DNA of 64,000 nucleotides, taken from NCBI RefSeq assembly GCF_001945445.1, contig NZ_MSXW01000061.1:379346-443345 (forward strand), read 5' to 3'. The notes beneath the pieces are model-generated. The model did not search any database, was not told where the DNA came from, and was given only the letters and a program-made list of their open reading frames with translations. Shown in pieces: positions 41,703-50,039 of this stretch. Made by a program: the position numbers and the translations under genes. The first letter of the stretch is position 1; each line of letters begins with the position of its first letter. This DNA is from Pseudomonas sp. PA27(2017). Lineage in GTDB: Bacteria > Pseudomonadota > Gammaproteobacteria > Pseudomonadales > Pseudomonadaceae.

Positions 41703-42647
41703 ATGCAAATGCCCCGCGAAATTCGCATCGCCACCCGCAAGAGTGCCCTGGCCCTGTGGCAGGCCGAACACGTCAAGGCTCGCCTCGAACAGGCCCATCC
41801 GGGCTTGCGGGTGAGCCTGGTGCCGATGGTCAGCCGTGGCGACAAGTTGCTCGATGCGCCGCTGGCCAAGATTGGTGGCAAAGGCCTGTTCGTCAAGGAA
41901 CTGGAAACCGCGTTGCTGGAAGACCAGGCCGACATTGCCGTGCATTCGATGAAAGACGTGCCGATGGATTTCCCCGAAGGCCTGGGCCTGTTCTGCATCT
42001 GCGAGCGTGAAGACCCGCGTGATGCGTTCGTTTCCAATACCTACGACAGCCTCGACGCGTTGCCGGCCGGCAGCGTGGTCGGCACCTCCAGCCTGCGTCG
42101 CCAGGCTCAGCTGCTGGCGCGCCGCCCCGACCTGAAAATCCATTTCCTGCGTGGCAACGTCAACACCCGTCTGGCCAAGCTGGATGCCGGTGAATACGAC
42201 GCCATCATCCTGGCGGCGGCGGGCCTGATCCGTCTCGGCTTCGAAGACCGCATCCGCGCCTCCATCGGCGTCGAGCACAGCCTGCCGGCTGGTGGGCAGG
42301 GCGCGGTGGGTATCGAATGTCGGGTCGGCGATGCCCAGTTGCAGCAACTGCTGGCGCCCCTCAACCACACCGAGACCGCACTGCGCGTGACGGCCGAGCG
42401 CGCCATGAACAAGCACCTCAACGGCGGCTGCCAAGTGCCGATTGCCTGCTACGCCATTCTCGAAGGCGAGCAGCTGTGGCTGCGTGGCCTGGTCGGCGAG
42501 CCGGATGGCAGCCGCTTGCTGCGTGCCGAACAACGCGGTTCGGCTGAGGACGCCGAGCGCCTTGGCATCGACGTCGCCGAGGCACTGCTGGCTCAGGGCG
42601 CGGGCGAAATCCTCAAGGCTATCTACGGCGAGGCCGCTGCCGAGTGA
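41703..42647 (+). CDS. hemC: Hydroxymethylbilane synthase (porphobilinogen deaminase)
   Basis: A 314-aa enzyme that joins four porphobilinogens into preuroporphyrinogen. The dipyrromethane cofactor cysteine is in NGGCQVP near residue 244; the substrate-binding arginine motifs GTSSLRRQAQL and LRGNVNTRL are present. An ATG two codons later (41709) is an equally good start by ribosome-site spacing. The stop overlaps the GTG of hemD. Confidence 0.96.
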   Translation: MQMPREIRIATRKSALALWQAEHVKARLEQAHPGLRVSLVPMVSRGDKLLDAPLAKIGGKGLFVKELETALLEDQADIAVHSMKDVPMDFPEGLGLFCICEREDPRDAFVSNTYDSLDALPAGSVVGTSSLRRQAQLLARRPDLKIHFLRGNVNTRLAKLDAGEYDAIILAAAGLIRLGFEDRIRASIGVEHSLPAGGQGAVGIECRVGDAQLQQLLAPLNHTETALRVTAERAMNKHLNGGCQVPIACYAILEGEQLWLRGLVGEPDGSRLLRAEQRGSAEDAERLGIDVAEALLAQGAGEILKAIYGEAAAE

Positions 42648-43417
42648 GTGCCTGGCGCCTGCTGCTGACTCGCCCCGAGCAGGAGTGCCAGGCGCTGGCC
42701 CAGGCGCTTGTGGGCGAAGGTATTCGAAGTGCTTGCCTGCCGTTGCTCGGCATCGAGCAATTGCCGGAAACGCCTCAGCACAGTGCGACCATTTGCGACC
42801 TGCACCGCTACACGGCAGTGATCGTGGTGAGCAAGCCCGCGGCCCGCTTCGGCCTGGAGCTGCTCGATCGCTATTGGCCGCAGCCGCTAGCCGATCAGCC
42901 CTGGTTCAGCGTCGGCGCCGGCACCGGACATATTCTCGCCGACTACGGCCTGGCGGCGTTCTGGCCGAAACACGGCGACGACAGCGAAGCCCTGCTGGAT
43001 CTGCCCGAGCTGCAGGCGCCGCTCAAGGATGCGATGTTTCCGCGGGTGCTGATCATCCGCGGTGAAGATGGCCGCACGCTGCTGGCCGAGCGCTTGCAGG
43101 CCCAAGGCGTCGAAGTGGACTATCTGCCGGTCTATCGCCGCGTGCTGCCAGCCTACCCTGCCGGTACGCTGCAGCAGCTGATACAGGTGGAACGCTTGAA
43201 TGGCCTGGTGGTCAGCAGTGGGCAGGGCCTGACGCATCTGCGGCAACTGGCGGCGGATGACTGGCCCACGCTGGCGCAGCTACCCTTGTTCGTGCCCAGC
43301 CCGCGCGTCGCCGAAATGGCCCGCGAGCTGGGTGCGGTTGATGTTGTGGATTGCCGTGGTGCCGACACCGCGGCGTTGTTGGCGGCCTTGCGTGCGCAGG
43401 CTTCGCCCGACTCTTGA
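42644..43417 (+). CDS. hemD: Uroporphyrinogen-III synthase
   Basis: A 257-aa enzyme that closes the tetrapyrrole ring with inversion of ring D. It begins at GTG overlapping the hemC stop (MSAWRLLLTRPEQE). Two similar alpha/beta domains with the motifs VVVSKPAARF, LIIRGEDGRTLLAE and GLVVSSGQGLTHL fit the family, which is poorly conserved in sequence. Co-transcribed with hemC. Confidence 0.94.
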   Translation: MSAWRLLLTRPEQECQALAQALVGEGIRSACLPLLGIEQLPETPQHSATICDLHRYTAVIVVSKPAARFGLELLDRYWPQPLADQPWFSVGAGTGHILADYGLAAFWPKHGDDSEALLDLPELQAPLKDAMFPRVLIIRGEDGRTLLAERLQAQGVEVDYLPVYRRVLPAYPAGTLQQLIQVERLNGLVVSSGQGLTHLRQLAADDWPTLAQLPLFVPSPRVAEMARELGAVDVVDCRGADTAALLAALRAQASPDS

Positions 43418-43433
43418 AGCAAAGGATGGATAC

Positions 43434-44570
43434 GTGAGCGAAGCGACTCCCCCCAAAGAGCAGGAACAGCCTGTGCAGACCGCCCCCGAATCGTCCCCAG
43501 CCGCTGCCGAGGCCAAACCGGCTGCGCGCGGCTCGGCGATTGCCGCCGTGGCCCTGCTGGTCGGCGCCATCGGTGTCGGCATCGGCGGCTGGAGTGCCTG
43601 GCAATTGCACGCACTGCAGAGCGAAGCGCAGCAGCAGTCCGCTCAGCTCGAGCAGGCGCGCAGCCAGGCCCAGGCGTTGACGCAGCGCACCGAAAGCCTG
43701 AATGGCCGTTTCGAGCAACTGCCCAGCGTGCAGGAGCTCGAAGAGCGTCGCCAACTGGTGGCGCAACTGCAGGGTGACCAGCAACTGCTCAATCGCCGCC
43801 TGGAAACCGTCCTGGGTGCCAGCCGTCAGGACTGGCGCCTGGCCGAGGCCGAGCACCTGCTGCGTCTGGCCAGCCTGCGCCTGTCGGCGTTGCAGGACAT
43901 CAACAGTGCCACTGCACTGGTCCAGGCGGCCGATGAAATCCTCCGTGACCAGGACGACCCGGCAGCCTTCGCCGCCCGCGAGCAACTGGCCAAGAGCCTG
44001 GAAGCCTTGCGCGCCACCGACAACCCCGATCGCACCGGCCTGTTCCTGCAGCTCGGCGCGCTGCGTGAGCAGGCTTCGCAGCTCAACTCGCTGAATCCCA
44101 AGTTCGTCGCTGACGGTGGCGTACTTGGCGAGCTGGCGGCCGAAAGTGAACCTGGTACCTGGTGGGGCCAGAGCCTGCACAAGCTCTCCCAGTATTTCCG
44201 CCTCGATTTCAACGCCGATCAGAACGTGCGCCCGCTACTGGCCGGGCAGAGCCTGACGCAAGTGCGTCTGGCCCTGAGCCTGGCGCTCGAACAGGCTCAA
44301 TGGGCCGCGCTGCATGGCCAGACTCAGGTCTATCGGCAGGCGCTGCAGCAGGCAGCCGAGGTGCTGGACGCCAACTTCAATCGTGACAACCCCGACAGCC
44401 GCGCCTTGCGCGCCCGCGTCGGCGAACTGGTCGACCAGCCCATCGAGGTCAAGGCGCCTGAGCTCGGCGAATCGCTCAACGCCGTTCAGGCCTATATCGA
44501 GCACAAGCAGTCGGCGCGCGAACGCCTCAAGAATGCACCCGGCCAGGACAGTGCGGAGGAGCGCCCATGA
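43434..44570 (+). CDS. hemX: HemX family protein (uroporphyrinogen-III C-methyltransferase-like)
   Basis: A 378-aa protein with a GTG start preceded by AAAGGA. After a Pro/Ala-rich cytoplasmic stretch comes one membrane helix (AIAAVALLVGAIGVGIGGWSA), then a long coiled coil (residues about 70-130) and a helical periplasmic domain with DWRLAEAEHLLRLA. The methyltransferase name is historical; no SAM-binding motif is seen. Function in heme synthesis is not settled. Overlaps hemY by ATGA. Confidence 0.92.
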   Translation: MSEATPPKEQEQPVQTAPESSPAAAEAKPAARGSAIAAVALLVGAIGVGIGGWSAWQLHALQSEAQQQSAQLEQARSQAQALTQRTESLNGRFEQLPSVQELEERRQLVAQLQGDQQLLNRRLETVLGASRQDWRLAEAEHLLRLASLRLSALQDINSATALVQAADEILRDQDDPAAFAAREQLAKSLEALRATDNPDRTGLFLQLGALREQASQLNSLNPKFVADGGVLGELAAESEPGTWWGQSLHKLSQYFRLDFNADQNVRPLLAGQSLTQVRLALSLALEQAQWAALHGQTQVYRQALQQAAEVLDANFNRDNPDSRALRARVGELVDQPIEVKAPELGESLNAVQAYIEHKQSARERLKNAPGQDSAEERP

Positions 44571-45832
44571 AGCGCGTTTACCTGCTCTTGCTCACCGTGC
44601 TGGTGATCGGCGGGCTGGCGCTGCTGGGCCTGGCCATTTCCGAGCATCAGGGCTACGTACTGTTCGCCTACAAAGGGTTCCGCTACGAATCGACCTTGTG
44701 GGCCTTCGTGCTGCTGGTCGTTGCAATCGTCCTGGCGCTATGGCTGCTGCGGATTGTGATTCGAGCATTGCTGGTGTCGGTCGGGCTGATCAACCCCTGG
44801 TCGAGACTGCACCGCGAGCGCCGCGTGCGTAGCGCCTCCGAGCACGGTTTCCAGGAGCTCATCGAAGGTCGTTGGAGCAAGGCGCAGACGCACCTGAGCC
44901 GCATCGCACGCAACGAGCCGCGGCCCCTGATCCATTACCTGGGCGCCGCCCGTGCCGCTCACAACCTCGAGCATTACCAGGAAAGCGACGCCCTGCTGGA
45001 AGAGGCGCTGCAGCGCCAGCCCAACGCCGAGCTGGCGATCGCCCTGACCCACGCCGAGCTACAACTGGCGCGTGGTGAAATCGATGACGCCCAACAAACC
45101 CTGCAGGTGATGCACGAACGCCATCCGCACAACCCGCAGGTGCTGCGCCAACTGCAGCAGCTCTATGCAACCCGTGGCGACTGGCAGGCGGTGCTCAAGC
45201 TGCTGCCGGTGCTGCGCAAGGAAAAGGCCCTGGCGCCGGCCGAGCTGATGGCGCTGGAGCGACGCGCCTGGCGTGAATACCTGCTCGGCCTGGACTTCAA
45301 TGAGGCAGGCGATGGCGCGCTGCCGTCGCTGGCCCAGGCCTGGGAGCGCTTGTCTCCCAACTTGCGTGGCGAGCCCGAGCTGCTGGCGGTATATGCCGAC
45401 CGCCTGCGTGCGCTTGGCGCCGAGCCGGGCGCCGAGGAGTTGCTCAACAAGGCCTTGAACCGCGAGTACGACAGCCGCCTGGCGCGCCTTTACGGCTTGC
45501 TGCGTGGCCGTGATCCGGCCAAACAGCTGCAAGCGGCCGAAGGCTGGCTCAAGCAGCATCCCGATGATGCCGGGCTGTTGCTTACCCTGGGCCGCCTGAG
45601 CCTGCACAACCAGCTGTGGGGCAAGGCCCGTGATTACTTCGAGGCCAGCCTGACGCTCGAACGCCATCCTGAAACCTGCGCGGAGCTGGCGCGCCTGCTG
45701 GCGCAACTGGGCGAAGTGGAGCGCAGTAACCGCTTGTTTCAGGAAGGCTTGAGTCTGCTCGACCGTCGCCTCAGCGGCCAGGCGGTCGTAGCCACCACCG
45801 TTGAGCCTGCGCGCACGCCGCCGCTGGGCTGA
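44567..45832 (+). CDS. hemY: HemY family inner-membrane TPR protein
   Basis: A 421-aa protein with two N-terminal membrane helices (residues 4-24 and 43-64) followed by tetratricopeptide repeats (for example RPLIHYLGAARAAHNLEHYQ and DAGLLLTLGRLSLHNQLWGKA). This gammaproteobacterial HemY is unrelated to the protoporphyrinogen oxidase HemY of Bacillus. It is thought to scaffold late heme synthesis. Last gene of the hemCDXY operon. Confidence 0.93.
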   Translation: MKRVYLLLLTVLVIGGLALLGLAISEHQGYVLFAYKGFRYESTLWAFVLLVVAIVLALWLLRIVIRALLVSVGLINPWSRLHRERRVRSASEHGFQELIEGRWSKAQTHLSRIARNEPRPLIHYLGAARAAHNLEHYQESDALLEEALQRQPNAELAIALTHAELQLARGEIDDAQQTLQVMHERHPHNPQVLRQLQQLYATRGDWQAVLKLLPVLRKEKALAPAELMALERRAWREYLLGLDFNEAGDGALPSLAQAWERLSPNLRGEPELLAVYADRLRALGAEPGAEELLNKALNREYDSRLARLYGLLRGRDPAKQLQAAEGWLKQHPDDAGLLLTLGRLSLHNQLWGKARDYFEASLTLERHPETCAELARLLAQLGEVERSNRLFQEGLSLLDRRLSGQAVVATTVEPARTPPLG

Positions 45833-46147
45833 GCTGCATCCGTGTGCGTCGGCTCGAGGCCGGCGCCGCTTTGATCCCCCTTGAAGGGTGATTAGAGCAG
45901 GCATAACCTCAGACGAAATGAGAGGTCGGACTGCACGCAGAATCATGCTAGTGTCCGGACTCGGCTGCACGTTCAAGGATCGACTCGTGGTGCGTTGCCG
46001 TCGCTGCCTGCCATGGCCCGCAGCGACTTCCGGCCAGTGGGATGCTGCCAGGTGACCAGCCAACTTCCGATTCGCGGCGAAGACAGGTTGAACGATGGTC
46101 TGAGCCCGGATGCCTACAGGACTTAACTCATAAGGGAGCGGATCACC
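45833..46147. other. Intergenic region between hemY and algQ
   Basis: About 315 bases with no supported gene and no strong terminator. In P. aeruginosa a DsbH-type gene sits in this place; no remnant of it is apparent. The end of the region carries the algQ ribosome site (GGGAG, 10 bases before the ATG). Confidence 0.5.
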
Positions 46148-46609
46148 ATGCTCGAAAGTTGCCAGAATGCGCAGGAGCGGTGGGGCGGCGTACACCTGAT
46201 GATCGATCGTTGGCTGCAGGAACGTGCCGAACTGATCAAGACCTACGTGGCCATCGATGACGTGAGCGACAAGGTGGTTATGCAGCGGTTCTGCGAATAC
46301 CTCGTCGACTACGTCTCCGCCGGACATTTCGAGGTTTACCAGCAGCTCACCGACGAGGCCCGGGCGTTTGGTGACCAGCGTGGTCTCGAGCTGGCCAAGC
46401 AGATCTACCCACGAATCGAGGTGATCACCGAAGCGGCCCTGGCCTTCAACGACCGTTGCGATGAAGGCGATTGTGGCGACGTAGACTCGGTGAGCGCCGA
46501 GCTCAAGCGCCTGGGGCAGATGCTGCACGAGCGCTTCGAACTCGAGGATTGCCTGATCGAGGTTCTGCACACTGCCCACAAACAGCAGGCCACCGCCGCC
46601 GCTGTATGA
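46148..46609 (+). CDS. algQ: Rsd/AlgQ anti-RNA polymerase sigma-70 factor
   Basis: A 153-aa helical protein. The text LIDRWLQERAELIKTYVAI-like start (MIDRWLQERAELIKTY), RFCEYLVDYVSAGHFEVYQQ and QIYPRIEVITEAALAFNDR match AlgQ. It binds sigma-70 region 4 and favours alternative sigma factors; in P. aeruginosa it promotes alginate and siderophore genes. It precedes algP as in other pseudomonads. Confidence 0.95.
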   Translation: MLESCQNAQERWGGVHLMIDRWLQERAELIKTYVAIDDVSDKVVMQRFCEYLVDYVSAGHFEVYQQLTDEARAFGDQRGLELAKQIYPRIEVITEAALAFNDRCDEGDCGDVDSVSAELKRLGQMLHERFELEDCLIEVLHTAHKQQATAAAV

Positions 46610-46613
46610 GCCA

Positions 46614-46640
46614 CGACGCCGCGATCATCCGCGGCGTCGT
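46614..46640 (+). terminator. Terminator after algQ
   Basis: ACGACGCCGCG pairs with CGCGGCGTCGT around a 6-base loop, followed by CGTTTC. The T-tract is short, so read-through into algP is possible. Confidence 0.7.
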
Positions 46641-46748
46641 CGTTTCAGGCCCCCGCCAAGCATGCGCAGGTGCTTGCAAAGCGCCTCTGGCGGGCGCAAA
46701 TTTCACCCACCTATGTATGGCTTTATCCCATCCGCCTGGAGGCGCGTC

Positions 46749-47867
46749 ATGCCGGCCACAAAAAACCTGAAGAAGAAATCGGTCACCACCCCTTTGCATC
46801 TGCTGCAGCAACTGTCCGGAAGCTTGCTCGAGCACCTCGAGAATGCCTGCTCGCAAGCGCTGGTAGACGCTGAAAAGATTCTCGCCAAACTGGAAAAGCA
46901 GCGCGGTAGCGCGCAGGAAAAACTGCACAAGGCCCGTGGCAAGCTGCAGTCGGCAGTCGCCGATGGCAAGGCCAAGGCGCAGTCCAAGGCCAAGGCCGCG
47001 GTGGATGAGCTGGAAGGCGCGCTCGATGCGCTGCAGGCTCGCCAGACCGAGACCCGCCAGTACATCGTGCAACTCAAGCGCGATGCTCAGGAAAGCCTGA
47101 AACTGGCCCAGGGCGTCGGCAAGGTACGTGAGGCCGCCGGCAAAGCCCTGACCAGTCGTGACAAGGCACAGGCCAAGCCGGTTGCCAGCAAGGCTGCAGC
47201 CAAGCCAGTGGCTGCCAAACCAGCCGCCAAGGCTGCTGCAAAACCTGCTGCTAGCAAACCTGCGGTCAAAGCCGCAGTGAAACCGGCGGCTCGCGCTGCT
47301 GCCAAGCCGGCGACCAAGGCCGCAGCCAAACCCGCAGCCAAACCGGCCACCAAGGCAGCCGCTAAGCCTGCTGCCAAACCAGCCGCTCAAGCTGCCGCGA
47401 AACCGGCTAGCGTCAAGCCAGCTGCCAAACCTGCAGCAACCAAGACGGCGGCCAAGCCAGCAGTAGCCAAGTCGGCTGCCAAAGCGGCTGCGAAACCCGC
47501 TACCGCCAAGCCAGCGGCCAAGGCCGTCGCGAAGCCAGCTGCCAAGCCGGCTAGCCAGGCCACTGCCAAATCGGCCGCTGCCAAGCCCGCAGCTAAACCG
47601 GCTGCCAAGCCAGGTGCCAAAGCTGCCGCCAAGCCTGCCACCCCGGCGGCGGCGAAACCGGCTGCTGCCAAGCCGGCGACCAAGGCTGCCGCCAAACCTG
47701 CAGCTGCCAAAGCCGCGGCCAAACCTGCAGCCAAAGCCACGGCTGCAAAGCCGGTGGTCAAGCCTGAAGCCAGCAAGCCTGCCGTTGCATCGGCGAGCGA
47801 GCCAGCTCCTGCGTCCACGCCTGCCACCAATGCTGCCAACGGTGCAACGCCGCCAGCCAGCAACTGA
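46749..47867 (+). CDS. algP: Histone-like regulatory protein AlgP
   Basis: A 372-aa protein. The N-terminal domain (about 1-140) is a conserved coiled coil (TTPLHLLQQLSGSLLEHLEN, RDAQESLKLAQGVGKVREAA). The C-terminal 200 residues are lysine-, proline- and alanine-rich KPAA-type repeats like histone H1 tails, expected to bind DNA. AlgP influences alginate gene expression and is length-variable between strains. The ATG at 46749 has GGAGG 7 bases upstream; earlier in-frame starts lack one. Confidence 0.94.
   Translation: MPATKNLKKKSVTTPLHLLQQLSGSLLEHLENACSQALVDAEKILAKLEKQRGSAQEKLHKARGKLQSAVADGKAKAQSKAKAAVDELEGALDALQARQTETRQYIVQLKRDAQESLKLAQGVGKVREAAGKALTSRDKAQAKPVASKAAAKPVAAKPAAKAAAKPAASKPAVKAAVKPAARAAAKPATKAAAKPAAKPATKAAAKPAAKPAAQAAAKPASVKPAAKPAATKTAAKPAVAKSAAKAAAKPATAKPAAKAVAKPAAKPASQATAKSAAAKPAAKPAAKPGAKAAAKPATPAAAKPAAAKPATKAAAKPAAAKAAAKPAAKATAAKPVVKPEASKPAVASASEPAPASTPATNAANGATPPASN
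47172..47790 (+). repeat. KPAA-encoding imperfect tandem repeats in algP
   Basis: Dozens of degenerate 9- to 12-base units of the form GCC AAG/AAA CC(N) GC(N) encode AKPA/KPAA. The tract is a hotspot for slippage and is likely to vary in copy number. Long open frames on the other strand here are by-products of the repeat. Confidence 0.9.
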
Positions 47868-47876
47868 TCGGCCTCT

Positions 47877-47905
47877 GAGCCTGCGAGCCTTGCGCTCGCA
47901 GGCTC
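47877..47905 (+). terminator. Hairpin after algP
   Basis: A perfect 11-bp stem GAGCCTGCGAG / CTCGCAGGCTC with a 7-base loop directly follows the algP stop; the tail ACCCTCACTCCTTT is only weakly T-rich. Confidence 0.7.
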
Positions 47906-48045
47906 GACCCTCACTCCTTTCGATTATCCGCATGCTCTCGTGCGATCTCCGCGTCGATTAGTATGCGTTTTCTAGTTTTGCCCTTTACGTTGTCTGGTAA
48001 GCCTGTGTCGTGCAGGCCATCTCCCAAACCACTGTGAGGTGCACC

Positions 48046-48474
48046 ATGTCGAACGCTACCGTCAGCAAGAAACCACTTGTCTCCGCTCGCCGCTCTGCCC
48101 TGGGCGATCAACCGTCGCGAATCAGAAAGTTGTGGCTCGCCGGTCTGGGTGCTTATGCGAAGGTTGGTCAGGAAGGCCTGGAATATTTCCAGACGCTGGT
48201 GCACCTGGGGGAGCAAGCGGAACAGCGCGGCAGGAAACAGGTCAATGAACAAGTCGAGGCGGCCAATGGCCAGATCGACGAAGCCAGAAGCAGAGTGTCC
48301 GTTGTGAAGAACCAGGTCGCCGCGCGTATCGAAAAGATCGAGCAGGCCTTCGATTCACGCGTGGCTGGCGCACTGAACCGTCTTGGTATTCCCGCCCGAC
48401 AGGATATCGAAGCCCTGTCTGCTAAGCTGGATGAGCTGAGCGCGTTGCTCGAGCGTGTCGCGCGTACTCAATAA
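48046..48474 (+). CDS. phaI: Phasin PhaI
   Basis: A 142-aa phasin that coats medium-chain-length PHA granules. The motif IRKLWLAGLGAYAKVGQEGLEYFQTLV is shared with PhaF and marks the family; a coiled coil follows, with no basic tail. GAGG precedes the ATG. It is 10 bases ahead of phaF, the reverse of a stand-alone phasin. Confidence 0.93.
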   Translation: MSNATVSKKPLVSARRSALGDQPSRIRKLWLAGLGAYAKVGQEGLEYFQTLVHLGEQAEQRGRKQVNEQVEAANGQIDEARSRVSVVKNQVAARIEKIEQAFDSRVAGALNRLGIPARQDIEALSAKLDELSALLERVARTQ

Positions 48475-48484
48475 GGAGAGCAGG

Positions 48485-49324
48485 ATGGCTGTCAAAAAGA
48501 AAACCGAGAAACAGACCAGCTCGTGGATCGGCGAGGTTGAAAAGTACTCGCGGCAGATCTGGTTGGCAGGCCTGGGCGCATATTCCAAGGTCAGCAAGGA
48601 CGGCACCAAGCTGTTCGACACGCTGGTCAAGGATGGCGAAAAGGCCGAGAAAGCCGCCAAGAGCAACGTCGATAAGCAGGCCGATGCGGTGAAGTCGTCG
48701 GTGGATTCGTCCGTCAGCAGTGCGCGTTCGCGTGTCGACGAGGTGAAGGGCAAGGCGATCGGCAAGTGGAGCGAGCTCGAGGAAGCGTTCGACAAGCGTC
48801 TCAACAATGCGATCTCGCGGCTGGGTGTACCGAGCCGCAACGAGGTCAAGGCGCTCAATGACAAGGTCGATCTGCTGACCCGTCAACTGGAGACGCTGAC
48901 GGGTGTATCCAGCAAATCCACCGCCAAGCCTGCGGTGAAAAAAGCCGCGGCCAAGCCGGCCAGCAAACCGGCGACCGCGAGTAAGGCGCCGGCCAGCAGG
49001 GCAGCCAGCACGGCAGCGGTGAAGCCAGCCGCCAAGCCGACTGCGGCTAAACCTGCAGCAGCCAAGAAAGCGCCGGTGAGCAAGGCGGCGGCGAGTAAGC
49101 CAGCCTCTGCCGCGAAAACCCCGGCAAAGGCCGCAGCTAAACCAGCTGCCAAGCCCGCGGCCAAACCGGCAGCTAAACCAGCCGCCAAAGCCGCCAGCAA
49201 ACCAGCGGTGAAGAAACCGGCAGCCAGCAAGGCCACTACGGCACCGGCGGCACCGGTAACCACGCCAGCGGCCTCGACGACGCCGGCCGTGAGCCCCTCG
49301 ACCTCTTCCGGCACGCAGTCCTGA
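48485..49324 (+). CDS. phaF: Phasin PhaF with histone-like C-terminal tail
   Basis: A 279-aa protein. The N-terminal phasin domain (about 1-140) contains YSRQIWLAGLGAYSKVSKDG, and a leucine-rich coiled coil (VKALNDKVDLLTRQLETLTG) gives oligomerisation. The C-terminal half is KPAA-rich and binds DNA, which is known to spread granules at cell division. Repeats at about 48926-49210. Confidence 0.94.
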   Translation: MAVKKKTEKQTSSWIGEVEKYSRQIWLAGLGAYSKVSKDGTKLFDTLVKDGEKAEKAAKSNVDKQADAVKSSVDSSVSSARSRVDEVKGKAIGKWSELEEAFDKRLNNAISRLGVPSRNEVKALNDKVDLLTRQLETLTGVSSKSTAKPAVKKAAAKPASKPATASKAPASRAASTAAVKPAAKPTAAKPAAAKKAPVSKAAASKPASAAKTPAKAAAKPAAKPAAKPAAKPAAKAASKPAVKKPAASKATTAPAAPVTTPAASTTPAVSPSTSSGTQS

Positions 49325-49341
49325 GTCGGTAAGTCGCCTCT

Positions 49342-49370
49342 AAAACGCCCGATCCCGTATCGGGCGTTTT
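49342..49370. terminator. Bidirectional terminator between phaF and phaD
   Basis: AAAACGCCCGAT / ATCGGGCGTTTT, a perfect 12-bp stem with a 5-base loop, flanked by A- and T-rich arms. It serves both convergent PHA operons. Confidence 0.9.
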
Positions 49371-49375
49371 CGTTT

Positions 49376-49999
49376 TCAGCCGGCGCTCTCGTGCAGGTAA
49401 CTGTGAGCCAGCAGCACAGTGGTGTGGCGCGCTTCGTCCTGCAGATGCGGGGCGACCAGCATCATCACGTGGTAAACCACCAGGCGGCTGTCGGCCGGCT
49501 GAGCAACGATACGCTGGTAATCCTGGGCGAACAGCAGGGTCAGCACGATTTGTTCGACCAGCTGCTGCAAGGCCTTGTCCTCACTGATCAGCACCCGCCG
49601 GCCCTTTAGATGCGCCAGCAGAGCCGTGAGCGTATGTCGCAGCCTGGCAAGCCAGTGGCGCATGCCGGCGGCCAGCTTGGGCAGGCGTCCGCTGAGGTTG
49701 GAGAGATCCTGAAACAGGAAGCGATAGGCCGACATGCCTTCGGCAATCAGGTGCAGGAACAGCCAGTAGTCCTGGGCGTCGAGCTCGGCGTCGTCAGGTG
49801 GGGTAAGCAGTGGCGCCAGTGTCGTTTGGAACTGCTCGAAAAGCGCCAGGGTCAGCGGTTCCTTTCCGTGAAAATGGTAATAGAGATTGCCCGGGCTGAT
49901 GTTCAGTTCATTGGCGATTTCCAGGGTCGAGACGTTGGGTTCACCACGCTCGTTGAACAGCTGCAGGGTCGCAATGAGGATGCGTTCGCGGGTCTTCAT
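49376..49999 (-). CDS. phaD: TetR-family regulator PhaD
   Basis: A 207-aa regulator. The TetR helix-turn-helix is at about residues 20-47 (NVSTLEIANELNISPGNLYYHF) with an all-helical ligand domain. PhaD is known as an activator of the phaC1 and phaI promoters, responding to CoA intermediates of fatty-acid degradation. Last gene of the phaC1-Z-D operon, 40 bases after phaZ. Confidence 0.93.
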   Translation of the reverse strand: MKTRERILIATLQLFNERGEPNVSTLEIANELNISPGNLYYHFHGKEPLTLALFEQFQTTLAPLLTPPDDAELDAQDYWLFLHLIAEGMSAYRFLFQDLSNLSGRLPKLAAGMRHWLARLRHTLTALLAHLKGRRVLISEDKALQQLVEQIVLTLLFAQDYQRIVAQPADSRLVVYHVMMLVAPHLQDEARHTTVLLAHSYLHESAG

Positions 50000-50039
50000 G
50001 GGGCCGACGCATCCTCACCCATTGCCATGCGCCTGACCG

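Noticed and set aside
46503..47933. A 476-codon reverse-strand Gly/Arg-rich frame opposite algP
   Set aside because: Produced by the repetitive KPAA codons read backwards; ribosome site and conserved motifs are absent.
47172..49210. CRISPR-like appearance of regular short repeats
   Set aside because: The units are in-frame Lys-Pro-Ala codons within two genes, have no spacers, and no cas genes are present.
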